Source of the DNA: Pelolinea sp.
GTDB taxonomy: Bacteria > Chloroflexota > Anaerolineae > Anaerolineales > Anaerolineaceae
Direction: 5' to 3'
Assembly (NCBI GenBank): GCA_030692365.1
Contig: JAUYCC010000077.1
Coordinates: forward strand, 1-41,679
DNA length: 41,679 nt
Shown here piece after piece: positions 26,521 to 33,801 of this stretch. Position 1 is the first letter of the stretch. Every line of letters begins with the position of its first letter. The position numbers and the translations under genes were made by a program. A model generated the notes under the pieces. That model ran no database searches. It had not been told where the DNA came from and saw only the letters and a list, made by a program, of their open reading frames with translations.

Positions 26521-27279
26521 TTATAATTCCAGAATTTCACCGGGATTGACCACGGTTACTTTGGCTTTCAGTTCGCCCTTTGATTTGGCTTTATCCACTT
26601 CCTTCAGGAACGATTTAATTCCTTCAGAATCGGCAGAGACATAGTGGCTGGCAACGATGTGGTCAATCCCCAACCACTGACTGGCCAGAATGGCTTCATA
26701 TTCGGTCAGTTCTCCGCACTTGTAACATTCCATATGCGGGAGTGAGTTTTCCGGCAGCATGACATGCATCAAACCCACGGTAGGTTTATAAAGCTCACCC
26801 CACAGTTTCATGTCCTGGGTAATGGCAGTATCGCCGGGATGGTAGATGCGCAGCCCGGGTTCAGGCTCAACAATAAAACCCATCGCTGGGCCGGAGAGTA
26901 ACTGCCCGTCAGGGGTGACGCCAAAGGACCAGTGAACGCTTGCCACCGGTCGGACGGGAATGCCCAGCACTTCCATTGCCATACCCCAGATGGTCACTCG
27001 GATAAGATCGGGGTCTATTTTAAATATCTCGGTCAGCCGGTGGGCAACATCTTTGGCGCACACAACCGGGCAATTGTAACGTTTGAGAATCTCAGGCGCG
27101 TCGCCGAAATGGTCATAGGCGTTGTGGGTGATGAGTAGCAGATCCACCTTGCCGAGCGATTCCGGTGTGAACGGCGCGACAGGATTACCTGTTAAAAAAG
27201 GGTCTATAACAATGTGTTTATTATCTGGGGTAATAATTTTGTACCCCGCGTACCCAAAAAAAATCAGTTTTGTGCTCAT
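26521..27279 (-). CDS. UlaG-like MBL-fold hydrolase with altered HxHxDH motif
   Basis: The 252-residue protein is an MBL-fold hydrolase of the COG2220/UlaG type. It opens IFFGYAGYKIIT and DPFLTGNP. The metal motif reads LLITHNAYDHFGD, so the second His of HxHxDH is Ala. The later ligands HPGDTAI and ASHYVSAD are present. UlaG hydrolyses L-ascorbate-6-phosphate lactone, and others act on phospholipids or lactones. The changed motif may mean a different metal arrangement and is, as I recall, seen in some subfamilies. It lies seven bases after the regulator gene with AGGAGGATTAA before its ATG, so it is the first enzyme of the operon, perhaps a second lactonase. Confidence 0.78.
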   Translation of the reverse strand: MSTKLIFFGYAGYKIITPDNKHIVIDPFLTGNPVAPFTPESLGKVDLLLITHNAYDHFGDAPEILKRYNCPVVCAKDVAHRLTEIFKIDPDLIRVTIWGMAMEVLGIPVRPVASVHWSFGVTPDGQLLSGPAMGFIVEPEPGLRIYHPGDTAITQDMKLWGELYKPTVGLMHVMLPENSLPHMECYKCGELTEYEAILASQWLGIDHIVASHYVSADSEGIKSFLKEVDKAKSKGELKAKVTVVNPGEILEL

Positions 27280-27286
27280 TGGTTAT

Positions 27287-28012
27287 TTAATCCTCCTTAC
27301 GATGTTTGATGCCCTCGGCGGTTACGCGTTGGGATTGATCCAGATGCAGCCGCATGGCTTCAGCAGCTTTTTCTGCGTCCTTAGCTTCCAACGAATTGAG
27401 GATCACACGGTGAAAATCACAGGCTTCTTCAGCGGCACCCGGTGCGGATGTGCCGGTCCAGATGAGTTCAAAAAGCGCTTCTGTCAGAGGTTCAATTAAA
27501 ATTTCAAAAAGCGGGTTACCGCTGGCGCGGGCAATGACCAGGTGAAATTCCAGATCCCATTTTGAGAAAGCGTCAACATCTTTTCTGGTTTTATACATAT
27601 GGTCAAGGATAGATTCAAGCTTTTCAATATCCTGCGGAGTGGCACGTTCCGCGGCCAGCTTAACCACCTGAATTTCCAAAACCCGGCGCACTTCCATCAG
27701 GGAATCCAGCGTAAAGAATTGGCCTTGAGTGGTGATATACATTCCGAGCGAATTGGCAACATCCTCCCCCTGGATGGCGCGTACATAAGTCCCGGATCCG
27801 GTTTGGGAGAGTACTAACCCCCGAGCTTCCAACACGCGAATAGCTTCGCGGATGACTGTGCGGCTGACTTTAAAGGTTTCACCCAGTTCCCGTTCAGTGG
27901 GCAGGCGGTCGCCCGGTTTGAGTTGGCGGGAGAGAATTAGTTGCTGGATCTGCTCGGCTACCTGGCCCGAGAGCTTTTCCTGACGCTTAACAGGGGAATA
28001 GGAATTGTCCAT
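27287..28012 (-). CDS. FadR-subfamily GntR transcriptional regulator (FCD domain)
   Basis: This 241-residue regulator has an N-terminal winged helix with LKPGDRLPTERELGETFKVS and RTVIREAIRVLEARGLV. It also has an FCD ligand domain (about residues 95-235) containing DLEFHLVIARASGN, in which Asp and His would bind a metal. FCD regulators sense organic acids such as gluconate, glycolate, lactate or pyruvate. The ATG at 28012 is preferred over an upstream TTG at 28042 because the TTG extension would run through the promoter and operator. It heads the operon and should control the downstream catabolic genes and itself. Confidence 0.93.
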   Translation of the reverse strand: MDNSYSPVKRQEKLSGQVAEQIQQLILSRQLKPGDRLPTERELGETFKVSRTVIREAIRVLEARGLVLSQTGSGTYVRAIQGEDVANSLGMYITTQGQFFTLDSLMEVRRVLEIQVVKLAAERATPQDIEKLESILDHMYKTRKDVDAFSKWDLEFHLVIARASGNPLFEILIEPLTEALFELIWTGTSAPGAAEEACDFHRVILNSLEAKDAEKAAEAMRLHLDQSQRVTAEGIKHRKED

Positions 28013-28013
28013 A

Positions 28014-28043
28014 ATTGGTATGACAATATGATAGCATACCAAT
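28014..28043. promoter_or_regulatory. Inverted repeat operator at the GntR/catabolic operon promoter
   Basis: ATTGGTATG (28014-28022) and CATACCAAT (28035-28043) are exact inverted arms 12 bases apart. Inside, TGGTATGACAA (28016-28026) matches the FadR-subfamily consensus TNGTNNNACNA at every fixed position. The repeat encloses the predicted -10 element, so binding would block transcription. Confidence 0.68.
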
Positions 28044-28056
28044 AGATTGATTTCAA
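28028..28056 (-). promoter_or_regulatory. Predicted sigma-70-type promoter of the catabolic operon
   Basis: On the minus strand, TTGAAA (28051-28056) and TATCAT (28028-28033) are separated by exactly 17 bases. The -10 lies inside the operator repeat. The start point would fall only about ten bases before the regulator ATG, which matches the lack of a ribosome site there (nearly leaderless transcript). Confidence 0.6.
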
Positions 28057-28149
28057 GATTTATTAAGGTTAGAAATTTGTTTTTTCGATAAATTCTAAAA
28101 ATTATGCCTTACCTGTGGTAGTATCTGCGAATTCTTAATATGAGGATTT

Positions 28150-28761
28150 ATGGTTATTGATTTTGTTCCTTTCATTATATTTTTATTTACCTCAATGATC
28201 ACCCCAGGTCCAAATAACATCACTGGCGCATCTATGGGTATCCTGCATGGATACAAAAAGTCATACAAATATGTTTTAGGCGTTGGCGCAGGTTTTTTCT
28301 GTATCATGGTCCTCAGCGGGTTACTGTCGGGTTTCCTGCTGAAATTTATTCCCGGATTTGAAAGAATTGTCCGAGTACTTGGCGCGCTTTATATTTTATG
28401 GATGGCTGTTGGGTTATTGCGATCATCTTTTTCGAGTGAAATTACTGAACAGCCCTTATTAGGCTTCTCCAAAGGGCTGCTGCTGCAGTTTTTTAATCCC
28501 AAAGTAATGGTAATGGGATTGACGCTATACTCTTCATTCCTGGCGCCATTGACCAAAAACTACGGCTGGCTTGCCATGTCCGCGCTGGTTTTGGGAGGTC
28601 TTGCGATCGTTTTTACTTCCATCTGGACGATGGCAGGGTCTGTCTTGTTCCAGAACCTCAAAAAACCTGCAATCCTGAAAACGGTTAATTTGGCTTTGGC
28701 TTTACTGTTAGTCTATACGGCTATTGAAATATCGGGATTACTGGAACTTATTTCTCTTTAA
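28150..28761 (+). CDS. LysE/RhtB family translocator, copy 1
   Basis: The 203-residue protein has five or six hydrophobic segments and the LysE-family start: SMITPGPNNITGASMGILHGYKK. A later QFFNPKVMVMG matches the second conserved loop. Members export amino acids or related small molecules with proton antiport. The substrate is unknown. GAGG precedes the ATG at good spacing. It diverges from the GntR regulator with a 137-base gap, so its promoter shares that region and could be under the same control. A paralogue follows directly. Confidence 0.87.
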   Translation: MVIDFVPFIIFLFTSMITPGPNNITGASMGILHGYKKSYKYVLGVGAGFFCIMVLSGLLSGFLLKFIPGFERIVRVLGALYILWMAVGLLRSSFSSEITEQPLLGFSKGLLLQFFNPKVMVMGLTLYSSFLAPLTKNYGWLAMSALVLGGLAIVFTSIWTMAGSVLFQNLKKPAILKTVNLALALLLVYTAIEISGLLELISL

Positions 28762-28816
28762 GCCTTACTGATTTATAATTGCGCGGTTTGAAATTTGTCA
28801 TATTGAGGAGAATTGC

Positions 28817-29431
28817 ATGCCGGCAATTAATTGGGTACCGTTAATTTCATTTCTGTTAATCACCGCATTATCTCCTGGACCCAATAACCTGTCCTGTGTT
28901 TCAATGGGCGTGCAACATGGCTATAAACGGTCACTGATCTACATCATGGGAATTGTTTTTGGCATGATTGTACAGTCGTTGTTGAGTGGTTTGATTTCCA
29001 CCACGTTGTTCAATCTTTTTCCAAAATTTGAAACCGTACTTCGTGTGATTGGAGCGGCTTATATCCTCTGGCTTGCCTATATCACTTTAAATTCGTCATA
29101 CGCTACTGATAATAATGGTGCAAAGCCTTTGGGATTTAAAGATGGTTTTCTTCTCCAGTTTCTGAATGTCAAGGCCATTCTTTTCGTCCTTACCGTCTAT
29201 ACAGCCTACCTCCAACCGATTCTCGGAAACATTGTGTATATTTCAGTTGCAGCTTTGCTGTTAGGATTACGGTCTTTTCTGGTCAATTCAACTTGGGCGG
29301 TCTTTGGTTCAACCATTCGACGTTTCCTCCGCCATTCTGTGGTTAATAAGGTATTCAACATAACTGTTTCTGCTGCGTTGGTTTACAACGCCTTGGATTT
29401 GCTTGGTTTTGCGAAAAAAATCTTTGGGTAA
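28817..29431 (+). CDS. LysE/RhtB family translocator, copy 2
   Basis: This 204-residue paralogue of the preceding gene has LSPGPNNLSCVSMGVQHGYKR and LQFLNVKAILFVLTVYTAYL. The usual Pro after Asn in the second loop is replaced by Val (LNVKA). TGAGGAGAATT precedes the ATG and TTATAAT occurs at about 28773, so it may have its own promoter. The two copies differ at many positions, so the duplication is not recent. They could form a heteromeric exporter or handle different solutes. Confidence 0.86.
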   Translation: MPAINWVPLISFLLITALSPGPNNLSCVSMGVQHGYKRSLIYIMGIVFGMIVQSLLSGLISTTLFNLFPKFETVLRVIGAAYILWLAYITLNSSYATDNNGAKPLGFKDGFLLQFLNVKAILFVLTVYTAYLQPILGNIVYISVAALLLGLRSFLVNSTWAVFGSTIRRFLRHSVVNKVFNITVSAALVYNALDLLGFAKKIFG

Positions 29432-29434
29432 TCC

Positions 29435-29851
29435 CTAAGCCAGGTCTTTTTCACGAGGAAGATTTTCATTTCTTAGAATCATCAAGGGCAAATAGTGAAC
29501 ACTGGTACCGTTGACCAGGATCTCGATGTGGTGCTCACCGGGTTCTGTGAATTGGAGGTTGTAAAATCCGATCGGAAGAATGCTCTTTTCCACCGCACCT
29601 TCAATCTCGCCATTGCCTTTATGGTTGATTTCCATTTTAGCGATGGTCTTGCCGGAGGGTGAGGTGATCACCGCACCCAGAGAAAATGTTTCCCCTTTGC
29701 CGGATAATATTTCCAATGCGAGGTAAAGCTGAGGATAGCGAATGGGCAGCCGCGACGCGTGAATAAAGGTGAAGGTGCGGATGATGGATGCGCGTCCTTT
29801 TTCATCCACAAAAGCATAATCGCACAAGAAAGACCAATTAATGGCAACCAT
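29435..29851 (-). CDS. DUF6941-like protein
   Basis: The 138-residue protein reads WSFLCDYAFVDEKGRASIIRTF at the start, the pattern of a small family usually annotated DUF6941. Most of the rest predicts as beta strands (VITSPSGKTIAKMEI, GFYNLQFTEPGEHHIEILVNG), an immunoglobulin-like sandwich. No signal peptide is seen. It starts 11 bases after the alcohol dehydrogenase stop codon on the same strand and is likely in the same operon. No function is known. Confidence 0.6.
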   Translation of the reverse strand: MVAINWSFLCDYAFVDEKGRASIIRTFTFIHASRLPIRYPQLYLALEILSGKGETFSLGAVITSPSGKTIAKMEINHKGNGEIEGAVEKSILPIGFYNLQFTEPGEHHIEILVNGTSVHYLPLMILRNENLPREKDLA

Positions 29852-29862
29852 TTTAGTTTTTC

Positions 29863-30882
29863 CTACAATTCAAAATCTATCATTACCTTGCAGGTCTCGC
29901 CTGGTTTTTCATCCGCCAGTTTGAAGGCAGCAGTTGTTTCATCAAATGGAAAGGTATGGGTAATCAATTTCCCGGCAATCGCCGATTTTGAGACGATAAA
30001 ATTGATTGCGTCGCCGAATTTTCCCAGGTTGTTGCGCGAACCGCTGATGGTTAACTCTTTTTTGGTTATATCCACGCCGCGAATGGCGAATTTTTCTTTG
30101 GTGACCCCGGCGATAACGATCCTGCCGGCATCCGCAACCAATCCGATGGTGCTTTCAATGGTGGCGGGCATTCCGACAGCTTCGATCACCAGGCTGGCGC
30201 CGTAGCCGTGCGTCCATTCCATCACGCGTTCGACCAGATTCTCCTTTTGGCTGTTGATAACCACATCCGCGCCCATCTTTTGCGCGATTCCCAGCCTGAA
30301 ATCCATGATGTCACCAACAAGCACCCGCGCGCCTTTTTCTTTGGCAGCGGCCATAATGGTCAAACCAATGGTGCCTGAACCGATAATCACCACCTGGTCT
30401 GTTTTCTCAACATTTCCCCTCGAAGCCGCCTGAAACCCGATTGAAAACGGTTCTGCTAATGCGGCCAGAGAAAAGGAAAGACTTTCGGGAATTTTATGAA
30501 TGCAATAGTCGGGAACTACAAAATATTCCGCCAGCGCGCCGTTGGTGGTCACCCCCACCGTTTTCATGTTGGAACAGCAATTCCTGCGGCCGATAGAGCA
30601 GGGGTAACACTTGCCGCAAGGAATCAGAGGCTCGAGGACGACATGATCACCAACCTGAACCCCAGTAACATTATCGCCAATCGCTTCAACAGTGCCGCTG
30701 GCTTCATGCCCGAAGATCATTGGGTAGGTTGTGTAGGGATGGTCTCCGCGGAAGAGGTGAATGTCAGAACCGCAAATCCCGACCGCTTTGGTTTTGACCA
30801 GAACCTCACCCACTCCAGGTGTCGGGATTGGTCGTTCGACGAGTTCAAGCTTGTGAGGGGCTGTGGCCAGGAAGGCTTTCAT
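29863..30882 (-). CDS. Zinc-dependent alcohol dehydrogenase (sorbitol/galactonate/threonine dehydrogenase-like)
   Basis: This 339-residue medium-chain dehydrogenase has the catalytic zinc ligands in GICGSDIHLFRG and GHEASGTVE. The structural zinc cluster is CGKCYPCSIGRRNCC and the NAD-binding loop IIGSGTIGLTIMAAA. It belongs to the branch that includes L-galactonate/L-gulonate 5-dehydrogenases and L-threonine dehydrogenases. It differs clearly from the alcohol dehydrogenase at 19264-20343. AGGTGAATT precedes the ATG. It is not part of the long operon, and its promoter must lie in the 30883-31069 gap. Confidence 0.87.
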   Translation of the reverse strand: MKAFLATAPHKLELVERPIPTPGVGEVLVKTKAVGICGSDIHLFRGDHPYTTYPMIFGHEASGTVEAIGDNVTGVQVGDHVVLEPLIPCGKCYPCSIGRRNCCSNMKTVGVTTNGALAEYFVVPDYCIHKIPESLSFSLAALAEPFSIGFQAASRGNVEKTDQVVIIGSGTIGLTIMAAAKEKGARVLVGDIMDFRLGIAQKMGADVVINSQKENLVERVMEWTHGYGASLVIEAVGMPATIESTIGLVADAGRIVIAGVTKEKFAIRGVDITKKELTISGSRNNLGKFGDAINFIVSKSAIAGKLITHTFPFDETTAAFKLADEKPGETCKVMIDFEL

Positions 30883-31069
30883 AATTCACCTATAAAAAAT
30901 GTTTTCTTGGTTGAATTATATTTCAGATGGAAGTCTCAAGGGTGTGTATGGCGCGTATCCGGTAAGGCGCTCTTCGAGCATACCCGTCGAAAGATGTGCG
31001 AAGAGTAGGGTGCATTTCGCTGGAGGCACTTTTCGAGCATACAAGGTAAGATTATTGAGGTCATTATTT
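30883..31069. other. Intergenic region upstream of the alcohol dehydrogenase with repeat motifs
   Basis: TTCGAGCATAC occurs at 30973-30983 and again at 31032-31042. CTCTTCG (30970-30976) and CGAAGAG (30999-31005) form an inverted pair around the first copy. These may be operator half-sites for the dehydrogenase gene. No ORF is supported here. Confidence 0.35.
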
Positions 31070-31097
31070 AAAAAAAGACCACCTCACTGGCGGTCTT
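31070..31097 (-). terminator. Terminator, probably the original one of tRNA-Pro
   Basis: On the minus strand, AAGACCGCC and GGTGGTCTT pair (one mismatch) around AGTGA and are followed by a run of seven T. It lies directly beyond the left copy of the tRNA-derived repeat, so it probably ended the tRNA transcript before the island was inserted. Confidence 0.8.
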
Positions 31098-31098
31098 C

Positions 31099-31135
31099 TG
31101 TCGGGGCGGAGGGATTTGAACCCTCGACCTCACGG
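31099..31135. repeat. Left attachment-site repeat (copy of the tRNA-Pro 3' end)
   Basis: These 37 bases are identical to 35104-35140, the 3' part of tRNA-Pro, including the whole T arm and one side of the acceptor stem. Identity stops on both sides (C versus G before, G versus T after). This is the pattern of an att core left by site-specific integration into a tRNA gene. Confidence 0.9.
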
Positions 31136-31342
31136 GCTGAGGAAATAATCCGATAATTTAGTCAAAAGGCGTAAATTAAAGTGAGGTAATTTAGAAAATA
31201 AACCATAACTTAGAACAATAATATTCAGAGATTTATGGTTCTTTTTGGCTATTGAAAATTTATAGCAAATTGATACAATATTATTAATTGTAGTATTTAG
31301 TTTATTAAGGTAAAATCGCTTAATACAAATAAAAGGTTAAAA

Positions 31343-31543
31343 ATGAATAGAAATTCAGACTTAACGAGTATTCCAGAGGTAAAAATAAATATCTCGTTGA
31401 CAATAAATCCGATTGGTAACTACTTTTTTCATAATACAATATTATTTCCAACAATTGAGAAAATTATTGAAGAAAAACCAAATCCGAAATATGAATTTTC
31501 ACAAAGTAGCGTAACTTTTACAGAACGAGAAATTTCCTCTTAA
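31343..31543 (+). CDS. Hypothetical 66-aa protein
   Basis: This short ORF near the left end of the island encodes MNRNSDLTSIPEVKINISLT and continues without recognised motifs, signal peptide or membrane span. AAAGGTTAAAA precedes the ATG, an acceptable ribosome site. Its stop codon overlaps the stop codon of the convergent protease gene. The AT-rich codon use is like the rest of the island. It may be spurious. Confidence 0.35.
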   Translation: MNRNSDLTSIPEVKINISLTINPIGNYFFHNTILFPTIEKIIEEKPNPKYEFSQSSVTFTEREISS

Positions 31544-32715
31544 TCACCTTCAATTTTTTTCCAATATGCATGCTCCAAAGTCGGTTTATATCCAGAAATT
31601 GGAGCTTGTTTATTTAATTCTTCGGTAATGATGCTTTGAGCATTTTTCTGAAGGTCTTGCAACATTTTTTGAAGAAGTTGTTGTATCGCTTGGGGCAATT
31701 GATCTGTTTGAAGGTTTGGTGGCAATTGTAAATTCAAATTAAGATTAAGATTTAATTGAGGGGGCATTTGCTTTATTGCTTTTGACCTGAAAGTACCCTT
31801 GAAACCTGTTGTACAATATTCAGACTCAATTAAGGCAATAATTACTTCTTCTGTGAAATCACTTTTTGAAAAATCATGACCTATAAAATCAAGAGGTATA
31901 TTTAATTTTAATAAATCCTCGTAACTTTCAAATAGATCCCAAATATCTGTCTCGAGTTGATCATCTGGATATTTTACCGGTAAACCAATTTCTGTTGCTT
32001 CTTTACGAGAAATTGCATGACCATGAAAGAACATTTTTTCTGCAAGGTTTTCTATAATTGTATTGATTTTATGTTCTTCAATAGCTAGGCCTTCATGAGA
32101 CAAAAGAAGCTTTCGTGCAATTAATCGAATGTGAGAGTGTTCGCGATATATTGAACCAAGGGTTAAGGGACCTAATTTTTCTGCAAGAATACCCACAGAT
32201 TGCGATAGTGCTGATTGGTCACTAAGACCTGCTTTATCTTTCAGAAAAGAAATATATGCCATTACATCTTCAACATTGACGACCTCAGGCTGAGTTCTTT
32301 GATTTTGAGATTCTCCTGTCGGTATTTTTGTTAGCATAGGGTCAATCGGGCCCATTTCAGCTTTCTTGCTCATTAATATTTCATCTGCACCCAAGGCAAT
32401 TAAAGTTGTTGCGCTGTGTGCTCTATACGGGATTATGACATTAACTTTTTTAAAGAATTCTCTGCACATATTAATCAATGGCCATGGTGTTTCAACACTT
32501 CCACCACGCGAATAGAGCAGTAGATCGAGTTTATCTACCTTTGAATTTGCTAAAAAACGGATGTGGTCAAACATCGGGCGAATAGAATCTGTTCCTATTT
32601 GTCCAGCGATAAATCCTGGACGATCGCTTGTAAGGTAGATTAATACTTTTGATCCTCTAGATTCTTGAATTTTTTTGATCTTTTCGAGTCTTCCTTCTCT
32701 TGTTGTAGATGTCAT
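31540..32715 (-). CDS. SDH_sah / SppA-like ClpP-class serine protease
   Basis: The 391-residue protein has a crotonase/ClpP fold of the serine dehydrogenase proteinase (SDH_sah, PF01972) type. VLIYLTSDRPGFIAGQIG comes first, then LLLYSRGGSVETPW (the oxyanion SxGG region), IIPYRAHSATTLIALGADEI with the probable nucleophile Ser, and GPIDPMLT. No signal peptide or membrane segment is seen, so it should be cytoplasmic. A Leu/Asn repeat (LNLNLNLNLQL) and a Gln-rich helix near residues 320-370 are unusual. The start at 32715 is chosen because GGAGGG precedes it. It lies downstream of the XRE gene on the same strand. The target is unknown. Confidence 0.78.
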   Translation of the reverse strand: MTSTTREGRLEKIKKIQESRGSKVLIYLTSDRPGFIAGQIGTDSIRPMFDHIRFLANSKVDKLDLLLYSRGGSVETPWPLINMCREFFKKVNVIIPYRAHSATTLIALGADEILMSKKAEMGPIDPMLTKIPTGESQNQRTQPEVVNVEDVMAYISFLKDKAGLSDQSALSQSVGILAEKLGPLTLGSIYREHSHIRLIARKLLLSHEGLAIEEHKINTIIENLAEKMFFHGHAISRKEATEIGLPVKYPDDQLETDIWDLFESYEDLLKLNIPLDFIGHDFSKSDFTEEVIIALIESEYCTTGFKGTFRSKAIKQMPPQLNLNLNLNLQLPPNLQTDQLPQAIQQLLQKMLQDLQKNAQSIITEELNKQAPISGYKPTLEHAYWKKIEGD

Positions 32716-32841
32716 TATTCCCTCCAGATACATTAAATAACTAACATGTCTTGTTTAGGTCGTTGTTGTTTAAATTTATAAACTTTCATAATTACTGTAT
32801 TGTAAAGCGTGTTTTCCATCACGATTCTTTAAGCTAATATC

Positions 32842-33303
32842 TTATTTATTATGTTTCTTTAAATATTCTATGGTGTCATTCTCCATTTGTTTTTGATTTT
32901 CTACTATATCAATGGAATCAATAATTAATGCTTTGACGTCCAAATCTGCTATGGATTTTATTTGATTTATAGCCACACGCTGAATTCTCTCGTCCCAAAT
33001 CCTTCGAAAATTAGATAGCAATTCTTGTTCCAGCGAGCTTAATGAATCCTCCCGAATGTTCTCTACAATCCCCTTTGGAAAGAAATAAACAATCGGTTTA
33101 TTGAGTGCTGCTGAAAGATACGGTAATACCCAGGCGCTGAATTCCACCTTCCCTTTTTCCATTTCCGATACAGAAAGTCGCTTTCGGAATATCTTCTTGG
33201 CTAATTCTTCCTGACTTAATCCTACTTCCTCCCTAGCTTGCCTGATCAATTCGCCCATTGCGATTGTGTACTTATTAGGGGGTTTGCCTGTTTCAGGATC
33301 CAT
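32842..33303 (-). CDS. XRE-family transcriptional regulator
   Basis: The protein has a Cro/C1-type helix-turn-helix (about residues 15-70): LIRQAREEVGLSQEELAKKI and SVSEMEKGKVEFSAWVLPYLSAAL. About 80 helical residues of unknown function follow. The start at 33303 is preferred because GGTG lies just before it. An ATG at 33312 in frame is the alternative. It probably represses its own promoter through a symmetric site at 33349-33366. It precedes the serine protease gene with a 126-base gap. Confidence 0.83.
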   Translation of the reverse strand: MDPETGKPPNKYTIAMGELIRQAREEVGLSQEELAKKIFRKRLSVSEMEKGKVEFSAWVLPYLSAALNKPIVYFFPKGIVENIREDSLSSLEQELLSNFRRIWDERIQRVAINQIKSIADLDVKALIIDSIDIVENQKQMENDTIEYLKKHNK

Positions 33304-33348
33304 TTTCACCATACCTATTGACAAACAGCATGTTTCTACATACAATAT

Positions 33349-33366
33349 AGTATATTATTACATACT
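33349..33366. promoter_or_regulatory. Candidate operator of the XRE regulator
   Basis: AGTATATTATTACATACT has inverted AGTAT/ATACT ends with partial symmetry between them and lies about 40 bases before the XRE start. The AT-rich centre could hold a -10 element. Confidence 0.35.
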
Positions 33367-33479
33367 GTTTTGTTAATTTGATTGTATTTAATAATACATT
33401 TTTTTTTGATTCTTTACAAGCGAAATACACATTAATTTGGAGACCTAAAACAGCAATGATGAAAATACGCCGTCAGTCA

Positions 33480-33621
33480 ATCCTTAGCTGTCCGTCCGCA
33501 GCCGATTTTATCTCGCTCTCAGAGGCTCATTGTCAAGGCTGATGAGCGAAGCGGCAAAAGCCAGGAAGCCTTGACTATGAGAGAGAGTGAGATAGGCTGC
33601 GAATGGACGGACGGCGAGGAT
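33480..33621. repeat. Large imperfect inverted repeat / structured element
   Basis: Five helices nest in order: ATCCT with AGGAT (33480-33484/33617-33621), GTCCGTCC with GGACGGAC (33490-33497/33605-33612), GCAGCC with GGCTGC (33498-33503/33595-33600), TATCTC with GAGATA (33509-33514/33589-33594, joined by CTCTC/GAGAG) and GTCAAGGCT with AGCCTTGAC (33532-33540/33567-33575). A GGC-AAAA-GCC hairpin crowns the loop. The element is GC-rich within an AT-rich island and immediately precedes the RHH-like ORF. It may be a structured RNA, a hairpin DNA site used by the recombination machinery, or a decayed inverted repeat of an insertion. Confidence 0.7.
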
Positions 33622-33635
33622 GGAAAAGAAAAGAT

Positions 33636-33788
33636 ATGGAACAAGAACAGGTAATTACAACTAAAAGAGGAAATTTCGGATTTGTCCGAGTCACCATACC
33701 CATGCCAGTGAAAGATACCATGCTCAATTGGTGTAGGCAATCCGGTATGGGAAAAGCCGAATTCTTTCGTGTGTCCCTAATGAGATGA
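33636..33788 (+). CDS. Small ribbon-helix-helix-like protein, 50 aa
   Basis: From ATG 33636 the frame encodes MEQEQVITTKRGNFGF, then VRVTIPMPVKDTMLNWCRQS and GMGKAEFFRVSLMR. One strand followed by two helices is the layout of CopG/Arc-type ribbon-helix-helix DNA-binding proteins. An ATG 11 codons earlier lies inside the large inverted repeat and is less likely. The protein may bind that repeat, or be an excisionase-like or antitoxin-like accessory of the recombinase that follows 13 bases later. It may also be C-terminally shortened, since the last helix ends abruptly. Confidence 0.45.
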   Translation: MEQEQVITTKRGNFGFVRVTIPMPVKDTMLNWCRQSGMGKAEFFRVSLMR

Positions 33789-33801
33789 ACTTTTAGAGAT
33801 T

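Noticed and set aside
30899-31156. 85-codon ORF ending in VGAEGFEPSTSRAEE
   Set aside because: This is the same artefact from the partial tRNA copy at the left att site.
33480-33621. Retron msr-msd RNA
   Set aside because: No reverse transcriptase gene is present in the window, so the structure is reported only as an unexplained element.
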